Source of the DNA: Circinella umbellata
Lineage: Eukaryota; Mucoromycota; Mucoromycetes; Mucorales; Lichtheimiaceae
Direction: 5' to 3'
DNA: 64,000 nucleotides
Assembly: GCA_025093555.1 (NCBI GenBank)
Contig: JAIWNF010000005.1
Coordinates: forward strand, 744,001 to 808,000
A program made the translations under genes and the position numbers. How positions within the stretch are numbered: the first letter of the stretch is position 1; every line of letters begins with the position of its first letter. The notes under the pieces are model-generated. The model saw nothing but the letters and a program-made list of their open reading frames with translations, was not told the DNA's origin and ran no database searches. Shown one piece after another: positions 26,001 through 37,266 of the stretch.

Positions 26001-26400
26001 GTTTTCCAAATTATATTATATATTAAAAAGCTATTGAAAGATCAGCTCCCGAAGAAACTCTTCAGGGAGCGACTACGTACACTGATATCGCCTCCTGACG
26101 TATAAATATAGTAAATACTTTATCCTTTCTTGGCATCAAACCGTTCCCACCGCTGTCTAATTTAATGATCTTATATATGAAATGATTAGTATATAATCTT
26201 TTTATTAGGAATATTTATCAGGTTCCGCAGTAATGATCACCTGAAAATGTACTGTAAGCTCACATTCTAGCTTTATTTTATTTAAAAAAAATCTCCGACG
26301 ATGATGTGCTGCGGTTCGCTATCATGATTTTGAAAAAAAAAAAGACACCTTCTCTCTTTCTCTTCTTTCTTTTGCAACAACAACAATCAATACAAAAGAA
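23005..26400. other. Gene-poor AT-rich spacer
   Basis: About 3.4 kb upstream of both the heme oxygenase (minus) and the epoxide hydrolase (plus). It is AT-rich with many poly(A)/poly(T) runs. The heme oxygenase promoter should lie just above 23004; a G-run occurs at 23073-23081. Apart from weak membrane-protein-like open frames at about 24537-24722 and 25870-26105 (listed separately), I see no gene, RNA or repeat. The 60 bp just before 26401 are A/C/T-rich (CAACAACAACAATCAATAC), a typical fungal leader. Confidence 0.55.
25871..26105 (+). CDS. Possible last exon of a small membrane protein (tentative)
   Basis: Following a run of T and the acceptor-like TTTATTTCAAG ending near 25886, a frame stays open to a TAA at 26103. 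It encodes a short Cys-containing stretch (CTQEKAYCSTAGYSIYINNG), one strong hydrophobic helix (YVAILIFICMPFAMVFQIIL) and a basic tail (KKLLKDQLPKKLFRERLRTL). The positively charged tail after a helix is what a real single-pass or last-helix segment looks like. Upstream hydrophobic frames at 24537-24722 and 25461-25736 could be further exons, but I could not join them convincingly. It may equally be a relic or chance. No family is recognised. Confidence 0.25.
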
Positions 26401-28144
26401 ATGACAATTGGACTCTTTAAAATTCCATCTATTCCATTAAGACAATTAGAATTACTTAGAGAGAAATTAAAAAATGTAGAATATCCTAACGAACTTGAAA
26501 AAAACAGTACTGTTGGATGGAAATACGGAGCTCCACGATGGGCTGTTGAACCTCTTGTTCAGTCATGGTTACATGATTATGATTGGGAAAAAGCACGGAT
26601 AAGAATGAATTACTGGAATCATTATCATGCAATGATTCATGGATTACATGTTCATTTTATCCATGAACCGTCTGATGAATTAGACGCTATTCCTTTACTC
26701 TTAATGAACGGATGGCCATCCAATTTTTATGAATTTTATAAAGTGATTGAGCCACTTCGAGACGGTGACAATGACAATCAGGTATGAAACAAAAAGCAAT
26801 TTTTAGTTCATCCCGACGATAAATAAACAAACAAATGACAAATACCAAGTACATCAAAATATTCACACAGTTTATTTTATTAAGAGCTTCCATGTTGTAA
26901 TTCCAAGTTTGCCTGGATATGGATTCTCGGAAGCGCCAAAATCACCAGGTTATGGTATTGCAAAATATGGTACAATGATGAACGAACTTATGATTACACT
27001 TGGATATAATAAATACAGTAAGAAAAGGAAAACGCTGGTGTTGTTCTAGTGGTTTTTAGCAGCATCTATTGATAACTTACGACAACCATTGTTTTAATAT
27101 GCAATGGATAATAAATCATTTCTTTATTTGTATATACGTACAGTGCTTGCTGGTTCTGATTGGGGTTCAAACATTGGAAACTGGATGGCTAGAAATTGTT
27201 CGGAACAATGCAAAGGCTTTCACAGTGTTATGCCGTTATGTTTACCTCCTTCTCCAAAAACTAGATTCTCTCTATTATGGTCACACCCAAAGGCAGTTAC
27301 CAAATACTTAATAAGTAAACTCATCGGTACTAGAGCAGTATATGGTAGTGGTATTGAAGCAGAAGAATTAGCATTTGCTGATTTGGCAGCTGACCCTGAA
27401 GCAGGTTATCGAGCCATTCAAGGAACTCGTCCCTATACATTGGCATTTGGTTTGACTGATAGTCCAGTTGGTCTTTTGGGTAATGTCATTACCCACATGG
27501 TTAATCAATAATTAATAATAAAAAAATTTCATGCAAAAAAAAAATTCGTCATTAGCTAATATTAACAAATATGAAATTTTTTTCTTTCAAATATCTCGTA
27601 TATACAACACAAACATAGCGTGGATGCTTGAAAAATTTCATAACTGGAGCTATCATCCTAGTGGTAAACAAGATATGGAAGCCTTACCTGATACTATTTC
27701 CACGGACGATTTTTTGACTCTAGTTACTATTTATTGGATGACAGGTTCCATGTCTTCATCCACTCGGTTATATTATGAAGCTTTTCATGAAGATCAAAGC
27801 ATGTCAACATGTATGGGTCGAGTCAAAATTCCTACTGCAATAATACAATTTCCTGCTGAACTTGCAAAGGTATACATATATAATTTTTTAATTTGATACT
27901 GCATACATCAAAGTCGATAATTCTTACAAAAAGAATGGGAAAACATTAATTTAAAATTGATTTGATATCATTTTACTATCATGTATAGTTTCCTCGTGAC
28001 TGGGTAGAAACAAATGTAAACCTTCAGCAATATAGTGAACCCGAAATTGGTGGTCATTTTCCTGCACTTGAGACCAGTGAATTATTAGTGAATGATATTC
28101 AACGATTTGGAAAACTTTTGAAAACAAAGAAATGGATCCAATAA
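26401..28144 (+). CDS. Epoxide hydrolase, alpha/beta-hydrolase with EHN domain (418 aa)
   Basis: Exons 26401-26781, 26885-27017, 27144-27479, 27619-27869 and 27989-28144 give 418 aa in frame. The N-terminal EHN domain (residues 1-100; FKIPSIPLRQLELLREKL, WKYGAPRWAVEPLVQSWL) precedes an alpha/beta-hydrolase fold of the microsomal/juvenile-hormone epoxide hydrolase type. The nucleophile is D177 in AGSDWG, the likely catalytic His is H390 in GGHFPALE, and an acidic residue is offered by FPAEL near the end of exon 4. PSLPGYGFSEAPKSPGY is typical of the family. The oxyanion-hole motif, usually HGWP, reads NGWP (103-106), and the usual GGDWG reads GSDWG. The enzyme would open epoxides to diols; a xenobiotic or lipid-epoxide role is inference. 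It is convergent with the aminopeptidase gene, about 250 bp apart. Confidence 0.92.
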
Positions 28145-28396
28145 TAATAATAGCAACATTGGGTTTTGTATTTTTACTTAAAATATTGAAGTTCATTTTG
28201 TATCCTCTTGAAAAAAAAAATCAATTTTTTTTCCATGTGTATACAAATTATTATTTTTACAAAAACATTTATTTGAAGGTATCCATCCTATTTTTAAGGG
28301 TAATAACTAACAACATTCATTTTTAATTCAGTGCGAGAAGCTCAACCTTTTATATCACCCCTCATATTAATGTTGTTTAATCTCATACAAGTATTA

Positions 28397-31081
28397 CTAA
28401 TCAACAATAATTCGAGCTTCCAATTCCGCAAATTCTTCAAAAAAGACCTTGATAGAAAAAAAAAAGAAGGGAGAATAAAAGAGGAAGTTAGCATACATGG
28501 AATAAATGTTGTTATCAATCGATATTATAGTGTATATACCTGTAACAAATCGATGCCATGTTTTACATCATCAGTGCCACCGACTTCACGAATCGAGTGC
28601 ATACTCAATTGAGGATTACCAATATCTATTATTATTATCAAATTAGAAGTTAATTATATATTAAATATAATAGATGAAGAAGAAAATCAGAACTGCTTTT
28701 TAATTATTATTATTAACGATTCTTACCGACTGTACGAAGACCAAGTTTAGCACTTAACATAGGTCCAATAGTTGAACCACATGGACTATCATTACGAACA
28801 ACAAATTCCTACAAGCCGACAATAAAAAAATGATGTTATTTTTTTTTTGTGTTGATGATGAGAGAAAACTTTGAGATTGTTATTTTTACCTGAATAGGAA
28901 TCACATGCTTCTTTGCCAACTCTTTCAAAACTAAGCTTGTTACTGCCGTAGTAGCATATCTCTAATAAAATTATAATACATTCGATTAATACTTATGAGA
29001 CCTTCAATATAATACGATGTTATCCTACGTTATAATATTTTTACCTGGTTAGCATTGATCTTGATAACAGTACCCTTATGCATTTGTGGTCGATGATTTT
29101 CTTCATGTTTATCAGAATAATTAGGATGAATAGCATGGGCCATATCAGCACTAACAAGAATACTCTTATGCATAGCCTCTTCAAAAGCAGTAGGTGATAC
29201 AGATTCACCTGATAATAACTCAGTGTTAGCTAAACGTTGAAGAGTCACTGGCAAAAGATTAGAATCAGCACCATGAGCAGTGGTACTACCAATTTCTTCA
29301 TTATCAAAACAGACTGTAATACGAATATTGGTATCATTTTCTACATTCTTGGATTGAATCAAAGCACGAATAGCACAATAAGTCATTTCTTGGTTGTCAA
29401 GACGAGGTGAAAAGATGAATTCATTGCAAACACCACCAATGGTTGAGCCCTAACAATAAAGTAGTTAGTTCTCATGTATGTGTCTTGTTTCTTCACCCAT
29501 CTTCTCCCTTATTTTTTTTTTGCCTATACCACCATCACTTTATATTAATACCTGAGTATCATATAATGCTAATTCAAAATCACGGATCTGGGTTGCTATA
29601 CACAATTAAAATCATGTAAGTCTATCAAAGCTAATTTTATTTAGATATAAAACAATATATTACTTACGTTTAATACCCATTTCATCAGCAAGTACGCGAA
29701 CCAACAAAGAATGATGACTCTCTTCTGCTTCAACACTTCCATCACTGTCGACTTTATTCAGTTCTCTATAATATCGATAATAATAACAAAAAAAAAAGTG
29801 ATCAATAAGTAACCAACTTTCCAATAAATAAAGTCAATCCACATTTCTTTTATGAAAATGAAATACGTACGCTTTAGTAGCAGTAGCAAGGATAGGAGCT
29901 AATTGAACTTCCTTGTTAAACGTAAACTATAATGATAACACACAATATTAGTCATATATAAGTTATTGATTCAAGTTGTTAAAATAAAAAGAAAATGTAT
30001 CATCTATATGTATATCTTACACCATCATTAGCAGTACGATCTAAATGAATGGCAAGCGTGGGAATACGTAAAAGAGGTCTATTTTTTTTTTTCATTTGTA
30101 AGTATGATTCCTCGTTCGAAATATAGATATTCTAATAAACTTATTTATTACCTATCCACTTTAACCAATGTATGACGATATTTTCCATCTTTATCTTCGA
30201 CCATAACACGTCCAGCAACACTCAAATCACGATCAAACCATGTGTGCCTATATATATTCCATTTTGAATCAACGTAATACATTCATTTGAATATTATTCA
30301 TAAAAGCAATCATAATATATTGTATATATATATGTGTATAATATTTAAAATTGCTTACCAAATACCACCCCCATAAAGTTGGACACCCACTTCAAGGTAT
30401 CCACTCTTTTCCTTCTTTGAAATAGGTTTGACCTATATAATAGTACAAGAAAAGTGTGTTTATTATTATTTTTACGAACAAAGTTCTTTGTGAACACTTT
30501 TTTTCTTTTAAAAATAAAATACAAACCTTTAAGCAGGGTGAATCGGTATGGGCACCAACGATGGAAAAACCATTGCCAGGAGTATATTTACCACCAACAA
30601 CAAAGGCTACAATGGACGAACCATTACGCGTAAAATAATATTTGCCGTTACGTTCAATAGCTCCATTCCAATTGTCTCTTTCTTTGATTTCTTTGAAACC
30701 AGCCTAATATGAAATAAAAAAAAACGATTGTTTAATATGGTATTGACGTGGCTTTATAGTAATTTTTTATATATTACAAACCTGTTTGAATAACTCAACA
30801 GCTTCATGAGTACAATGAAAAGGTGATGGAGATTTATTTACGAAATCCACGAAATCGCGTGCTGAATTGTAAAAAAAAAAAGTCGTGTTAGTTACTTGAG
30901 TTTTGCATAATGGAGTGTAGAATGAAGATATGTGTGGGGGGAAACATATGAAATAAAAAGTATGTAGATATACCTTCTTGAGGAATAGAGGGATTAAACT
31001 ATATGAGTTATACAAAAAATAAAGTAACTTTAGTTATTTGTCAAAAAGTGAAATATATATATATAAATACTTTACCACCAT
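28397..31081 (-). CDS. APE4: Aspartyl aminopeptidase, M18 family
   Basis: A cytosolic zinc exopeptidase that removes N-terminal Asp/Glu, related to mammalian DNPEP and yeast Ape4. The gene is split into about 14 exons. Visible landmarks in order are [20 protein letters not shown], the metal-binding AHTDSP (about 30560), [29 protein letters not shown] (catalytic Glu and metal ligand), [32 protein letters not shown], and MHSIRE with the last His ligand. The product ends [15 protein letters not shown] with a TAG at 28397. The most economical start uses a first coding exon of only 6 nt (31081-31076, Met-Val), then 30998-30974 and 30861-30782, which joins in frame. If this is wrong, the true start is a nearby alternative. 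All expected catalytic motifs are present. Confidence 0.93.
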
Positions 31082-31709
31082 AATTTATTTTATATGAGAA
31101 AGGGGAGTGAGGAAGAAAAAGAGATTTAAGCTAATACATATATCACATAAAGTTATATATGCTAAAAAAAATGCGGGCCAAAATTTTTCCACTGAGAAAA
31201 AAAAAAAAGATCAGAAAAGCAAAGTTGCCTTAACTGTCAAAAGCTGCCTTTTACAGAAAAGAATGACCGGCGTTATGCTTTAGCTTCTGAAAGTTGTGAA
31301 TGATGAAAGGAAAGTACACATTTTTTTATGCATAACATGAACGATCCAAGAGAAATTAAGTAAGAAATAATATAAATGAGAGAGTCTGATCTGAATACTG
31401 TATATTAAACAGTATACATCATACCGGCACTGCCTCCTACCTCTTTACGTCTGAAATTATGGGCAGGGATAATTGCTGTGTATAAATTTCAAATATCACG
31501 ACAATAAGCAAAGAAGCTTACAACAACTGCTTCACTTGATTATTTGGCAATATTAAGAAAATCAATCTGTTACGATGACAACCTAAGCCTTTACTTTATT
31601 TAATTGTTAAACTGTTTATTAGTTTTTCTAGTTAGTCGTCACTCGAGTTTAATGTTCTTTGGAATATAATTCACCATTAGACTTCAATCCTATTATGTTC
31701 GTCTTTGCA
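31082..31709. other. Intergenic, upstream of the aminopeptidase
   Basis: AT-rich with poly(A) runs (31196-31208). It should contain the M18 gene promoter. No open frame with recognisable content was seen. Confidence 0.5.
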
Positions 31710-32507
31710 ATAGATCTACAGAGGGTCACCGTTAACTTCATAGGAGTATTTTTCATTTTTTCTGTGAAAATAAAGGGGTGTGAATACTTCACGTCACTAT
31801 AACCTTTTAAAATATCTAAATACGTATTAGTTAATAAATAATATTCGTGCGTCTGTTCTCTATGCGTTTTTAAACACTTAATTTTTTTTATTTGAGCAAA
31901 TCCTTAACAGTTTTTTTTAAAGAAAAAAACTATATATAGACCCAAGAGCTAGAAACATATTTATTTTCTTTTTACCTCCAATCAGTATCATATATATTCT
32001 GTTCTATATGTATCAAAATGACACCAACCAAATTACACATTACGTAGCTTCTTGACAGCAGAGCAGTATGGTATGCTGGCTGAGAATATGGAAAAGGCTT
32101 TACCCATAAACCACAACAAATTGATCACTGGCATAACAGAATAAAAATGAATGAGTTTAATTTGTTTAAGACACGTAACATTAGTACGATATCCAAAGGC
32201 TTAAAGAGAGAAAAATAACAAGTAACTAGATATTGTATAGACTTCTATGAAGAACATGCAACAGAGATAACAGAAAAGTGATCCATCCTTTATAATAATC
32301 TAATTGTAATCCTTATATTTATCACAAAAATAATTTTTTTTATTATATCCCTAAAGGATTCAATGCCGCTAGGTGCTATGAAAGTGAAATAAACGGGGAT
32401 CTGAAAATTTTATTATGTTATTTTTACCATTCCTTGATTTTTAGTGAAGTTAATGAGGTGTGAAAATTGGCGGATATGAAATTAACGGGGACCCTCTGTA
32501 AATCTAT
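31710..32507. mobile_element. Non-autonomous inverted-repeat element (about 0.8 kb)
   Basis: The left end (31710-31742, beginning ATAGATCTACAGAGGGTC) and the reverse complement of the right end (32507-32475, beginning ATAGATTTACAGAGGGTC) agree at about 30 of 33 positions. Inside the arms each side reads TA then CAGAGGGTC, so a TA-flanked Tc1/mariner-type end at 31719 and 32498 is possible, although the similarity continues outward past the TA. A second copy of the inner motif (GAAATAAACGGGGATC, near 32386) lies subterminally in the same orientation as the right end. No transposase frame is visible in the ~730 bp between the arms, so the element would be a deletion derivative or MITE. Which base is the true terminus is uncertain. 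Confidence 0.6.
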
Positions 32508-34700
32508 CAGGTGATGAATATAATATATGTGTTTATTGATGCTCTCTCGATTGCGCCAAGCGATCAAAACATTACGCGATGAGATCCATCAAGAATATAT
32601 AAATGGTTTGCCACAATAAACAATGAGGAAATTGGAAAAGAGGCATTTGTATATCAAAACATCTTTGTAGTTATAGAGTAATAGAGCTTCTGTATAGCAG
32701 TGATGGTTCATAATATATCTTAAAAATAATGATTATAGAAAAAAAACCCCAATAATATACTCCTCTCATTACCTTTGCACATATTTGCTATTCTTTTTTT
32801 TTTATTATAATTCAGGAATAGAAATGGGTCTGGTTGATACTGTATTCCCTAAGCGAGGTATAACGTTAAGTTTTTTCTCAGATCTGAAATGGCTTAGCAA
32901 AAGAAGAAAGAATAAAACTATTTTATCATAGTTATCTAGATACACAGTTTATTAACACGACAAATAAAAGTGATTCAAAAGCTTTTTGGATACGTACAGA
33001 CATATATCTTGTTTTGATTGTCTCACGGAGTACATGGCTATTCAGTAACTATCAAGCTTCATCCTACGTATTCCTGATTATTATGATAAGCTTTATGATA
33101 AAGGATTGGTAATTTACGTATCAATATGCTTCATAATTATCATCCATGAGTTAATATCAGCTTTTTACGAAACACTAAAAACAGAGATGGCAATTTTTGC
33201 AAGAAACGAAAAAAAAAAAAGAAAAAGCAAGGCGATCATAATATCTGGAATCATTACCTTTGTCATTATTTTTTGATAATTACAATCAGTTATCATAGAA
33301 AATACACCTATCTTACTCATAACGTTGTAACAAACGACTTTTTTTTTTATAAATGACGCTTGCTTATTTTTTTTTAGAGTATCAACTCCATTATTTTTGT
33401 GTTCTTGACTTTAGCCGCCATTTATTGAAAGTTGAAATATTTTAAGAGCCTGCCATCAATGAGAATGTCAAAATATACTAGCTCTAGTTAAATCTGTGAA
33501 ATATTATCTTTCTCTTTGTTACGTACTTGGTTTTCATTTACTGTGTTTGATATTTCTGGAACGTAATTCCTCAGTATTTTCTGTGAAAGCCTGTTTTTAT
33601 TTCTTTATTATTAAGAATAACGGGAAGTTGATTTATATCCTTGCTATTCAACAATAGTCTGAAAACATTTGAATCTTTTTTGGTAAGTATGAATAATAGT
33701 ATACATGTCCAAGTAATCTTTGGGAACGACTATTTTTCGAGTCTCATTGTTGTTCTTATACCAATTTTGTTTTTTATTAAGATTTCCTATACTTAGTTAA
33801 AAGCAGGAGCTAGCAGAAGCCTTGTGTAACCATAAACATCCTCTTTTATACATTACACACTGCTTATCTCAGCACGGCTAAAGTGAATGAGTTAATGAAA
33901 ACCAATAAAAAGAGACTATGACGTTTTGGATTTAGCCAATCAATTTTGACTATGACATGTTGCTGAGACTTAAACAGATAGCATAAAGCATAAGAGAAAA
34001 AGAAAGTTGAGAAGTATGTACATTATTCGCGTCAATATGGAAAAAAGGTTATTGCTGTCTTGGACTGCATCAATAGTTTCACAATAAAATATAATCTAAT
34101 AATAAAAGATGTGGAAGAAAAAGCAGAAGGAAGAAACCCTAATGCCGGGAGAGAAACCAATAAAACAAAAGCATTTTCTAATGGAGAGTTCATGATTGCG
34201 TGTGGAGATAAAAATTCTACTGTTGTTAGTGATTCCAAGAACATTATTGTCGACAAACCGAACCATTAATAATAAATTTATCATTAGTCAAACCGCTGCC
34301 ATTGAATGCATCGCTGCGAAATCGAGTTTATTTGAAGTGAGAAGTATGTCTTTAAAAGTGTTAACTGTAGTTTTGCAACATAATTTAGTGTTAACAGATT
34401 AATTCTATTATAGCACTGCAAATATTTACAGATAGCAGCAGCAATAATAATCTCCTTAAAGGCGTCTGTAAAAAGAATTAAAATCATGTACTATTTGTAG
34501 CACTATTGAGTGTAAAGGGAACAACAAGAAAACAGAATACATGTTCTCGAACATGACCATTTGATTACTTCGACAATTAAATGCTTAAACATCACATATA
34601 CAGTACGTATAATGAATAGCTAACTATTATCATTATTTTCTTTCCATATATTAAATATAATAGTCATTTCACAATAGAATAATCTCGCTACTGGGGCCAT
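32508..34700. other. AT-rich accessory spacer
   Basis: No gene could be supported over 2.2 kb. A plus-strand frame at about 34060-34269 is hydrophilic but has no start context, splice partner or recognised motif. Poly(A)/poly(T) runs are frequent, for example at 33209-33220 and 33340-33350. This may be decayed repeat sequence. Confidence 0.5.
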
Positions 34701-34743
34701 TTCCTAATTGGGAACAATTAATTTGATCTGCCTCATACATGCT

Positions 34744-35600
34744 ATCCGGGCCCAAAAATTTAATTACTTTAAAAAAGCTGCTGATAATTGGACCAAACAG
34801 GAAGCAATTGCTGCATATTTTAATGTTTATGGCAATGATGGTATGAATTACCTTCTGGAAGATCTTCTGAAAGCAAAAAAGTCAGTAAAACCGACAAGAG
34901 CTGCACAGGATTCATCCATTTTTCTATTTTTTTTTTACTTTTATTTAGGGCAGACTAGCTACGCTGTCAATGTTTGGTAGTTCCAGCTCTGCTTCAGCAA
35001 GTGGTCTCGGCAACAACAATAGTAATAATAATGAAGCAAGTGCACCTGATTGTACAGTGCACACCAGTGATATTGTTAATCATGGCGTTCAAAGTATTGG
35101 TGCTCCATTATATCATACATCACAAGTAAATAGGAAAACTCTTTTTAGTATTATCATATGTATAATGGAAGGTACCTACTAACACCATATTGAATCTATT
35201 ATACATTAGATTGATGATAGCATCGCTTCCAATAATAATGATATTAATAATAGTAATAAAAGAGGACGAATTCTATTACATGAAGATGAAGAAGCAGAGT
35301 ACCTCTCATGAACAAGCACAAGAAAATAAATGAAAATAAACGGTACAAGGAATATTAAATGATCTGTATCACACTTTTACATCGTTCTATGTTAGAGAAC
35401 AAGAAACACTCGAAGAATATTTTAATCGTAACAATAACTCAAATCCAATATTATCCGACGACCTTATTTTACCTTCTGTACGTGACTCGCTGAATGGCAT
35501 GGATAATATCAATATTGGAAACCGACCAGATGCAGAACATGAGTACAACGTCAATGATACAAACATGTCAGCAATCTTTTATGATTACAAGTAAGAAGCC
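34744..35600 (+). pseudogene. Relic or partial gene with SANT/Myb-like segment and Asn-rich linker
   Basis: A frame around 34750-34885 encodes FKKAADNWTKQEAIAAYF and GMNYLLEDLLKAKKS, whose tryptophan and helix spacing resemble a Myb/SANT-like domain. A GTAAAA donor near 34885 and the acceptor after TTTTATTTAG (34948) join it in sense to RLATLSMFGSSSS, an Asn/Ser-rich linker and TSDIVNHGVQSIGAPLYHTSQ, ending at a GTAAAT donor near 35126. Another segment follows from about 35211 (IDDSIASNNNDINN) but meets a TGA at 35308. The reading then continues only in another frame (YHTFTSFYVREQETLEEYF). The splice-like joins suggest a once-real gene; the late frame loss suggests decay. Its family is not recognised. 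Confidence 0.4.
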
Positions 35601-35922
35601 AAATCTATTTTATCAAAGCAAAGATTTTTTCAAGAATCACATTTACATGAGATGTTGTAGGTATTCTTTTTTCTTTCCTCAAACTTTTGATTATATATAT
35701 TACGATTTATCTATTGAATGTTAATCGATCTATGTGTTTTTGTTTAAAAAGGGCTGTCACACATATCTATTATATAAATATCGCACAGGAGTTATAGCTA
35801 ATTCACAAAAAAGGAAAATCTTCAAGCTGTTGTGGCCATATATAACAGACCCATTTTAACTGAAAAACTATTATACAGCCTTGAACACACTTACTACCAG
35901 GGATGAAGTGCCTTTTGGGGGT

Positions 35923-35944
35923 CAAAGGGGGGAACCCCCCTTTG
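35923..35944. repeat. Perfect GC-rich palindrome
   Basis: CAAAGGGGGG, an AA centre, then CCCCCCTTTG: two perfect 10-bp arms in otherwise AT-rich DNA. It could extrude a stable hairpin. Confidence 0.9.
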
Positions 35945-35954
35945 CGACGCAAAC

Positions 35955-36012
35955 CGCTAAATGACCCGGAGCGAAGTGAAGGGGCTCATTTATCCGAGCG
36001 AAGCGAGTATTA
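35955..36012. repeat. Second inverted-repeat block with GAGCGAAG words
   Basis: AAATGACCC and GGGGCTCATTT form imperfect arms around GGAGCGAAGTGA. A further GAGCGAAGCGAG follows directly. Together with the palindrome at 35923 and the 14-bp palindrome at 36025 this makes a compact hairpin cluster just before the ATG at 36042. Confidence 0.7.
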
Positions 36013-36024
36013 TTATTAAAAACA

Positions 36025-36038
36025 GGTGAATATTCACC
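36025..36038. repeat. 14-bp perfect palindrome
   Basis: GGTGAATATTCACC is its own reverse complement and ends three bases before the ATG of the RPDA-type relic. It could be a dimeric protein site or part of the adjoining hairpin cluster. Confidence 0.85.
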
Positions 36039-36041
36039 AAC

Positions 36042-37266
36042 TATGCTTAAAGTTTTTAAAGAAGATGATTTGGTTAATATGACGAAAGAGTTACGAAATG
36101 AGTTTATTGCTGGTGATCGGTTTGATGAAGATTTAAAGGTGGAAATTGAAAAGCTATTAGAAGTAAGTTCCGTTTATTCTTGCTTTAGGTGAAAAAGGGT
36201 TGTTCATGTTGCTTTTCAATGCATAAACTAACAAAACTACTGTATTGAATTGTTTTATAGATGATTGATAGCTTTACAGAAGATGAATTACAAGATGTTG
36301 TAGATGAAATGAACAATAAGGCCTACAAAGCTCGTAAGAATAATTTGAATAATGAAGCAAAAATATTGAAATGTTTACGTAACATGTATGTTTGTAATGA
36401 TAGTTGTGCTGTTTGTTGTTTGATATATCATAAAATCCAACTAACGCATTTAATATTTTTCTATCACTAGGTTTGAAAATTTACCATACGCATCATTAGG
36501 AGTAGAAACATCAGAAGCAGATTTAGTGACATCATTCCTTGAACAACTTCTTCGTCCCTTATTATCAACAAGAAAATCACGTTTGCGCTGGCCAAATGCC
36601 AAAGCCGAAATATCCACAACGACAACAACAAGCCACAGAACAACGAGCAACCGTCCTGATGCCAAAGTCTCAAATATGTGTGGTATTAATTATGGAGAAG
36701 CCTGTGCCTTCGGTGAAATAAAACCTGATGAACATGCAAAAGACAATTATTTACTAGCAAAAGATTTATTACGCCTTTGTGTTTTTGGTAAAGACTCGAT
36801 CGACAAAGATCATATGTATGCTACAATGCTATTTCAAGCTGTTGGTAAGTAGCTGACTTATTTTTACTATTGTGGAAGCTTTTCACAAAATTATGTTCGT
36901 TTGGCTAATTTAGTGATTGTAGAGCATGCCCAACGGACTCCCGAAAAATGAAATTTGCTAGATTTGGAGAACCGATTTGGAGACTCATTGCCCCAACGGA
37001 GTCTCCAAATGAAAAGCTAAATCTATGAAAACCCAAATTCAGAGTCAACATTCTCTAAATTACGGGAGCCTCTGGCTGATCTCCAAACACCCTTCTGTGC
37101 CTTGCACTGATTCTGGGTTTATTGTTTTGAAAAGTGTAATGTTGACAAGAATAACAAACAACAACTAGAAGATATGGCAAGAGACACTCTAGATACACCA
37201 TCATTCAGAACCATTATCGATCCCACAAAAAGTAAAACCCGATTACGACATGTCAACTTTAACTAA
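36042..37266 (+). pseudogene. Disrupted gene of the 'RPDA' type, interrupted by a MITE-like insert
   Basis: Exon 1 (36042-36161) starts MLKVFKEDDLVNMTKELRNE. Exon 2 begins near 36261 (MIDSFTEDELQDVVDEMNNK) and exon 3 near 36472 (FENLPYASLGVETSEADL). Exon 3 carries the RPDAKVS and FGEIKPDEHAKDNYLLAKDL motifs, typical of a repeated protein family I associate with mucoralean genomes, of unknown function. After LFQAVGK comes a TAG at 36850, while the frame downstream (LTYFYYCGSF) still looks coding. A MITE-like segment follows at about 36921-37090. A C-terminal piece then survives (LEDMARDTLDTPSFRTIIDP, ending at 37266). The order N-part, stop, insert, C-part indicates a dead copy. Function is unknown and the family link is from memory. 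Confidence 0.6.
36921..37095. mobile_element. MITE-like insert inside the RPDA-type relic
   Basis: The left end (AGAGCATGCCCAACGGACTC) resembles the reverse complement of the right end (CCAGAGGCTCCCGTAATTT, near 37075-37057), sharing CCARxGGxCTCCCG-like bases. The interior contains a perfect 12-bp inverted repeat, ATTTGGAGACTC and GAGTCTCCAAAT (36975-37010), with a 12-nt loop. The segment has no coding potential and separates two parts of one gene. The exact ends and any target-site duplication could not be fixed by eye. Confidence 0.5.
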
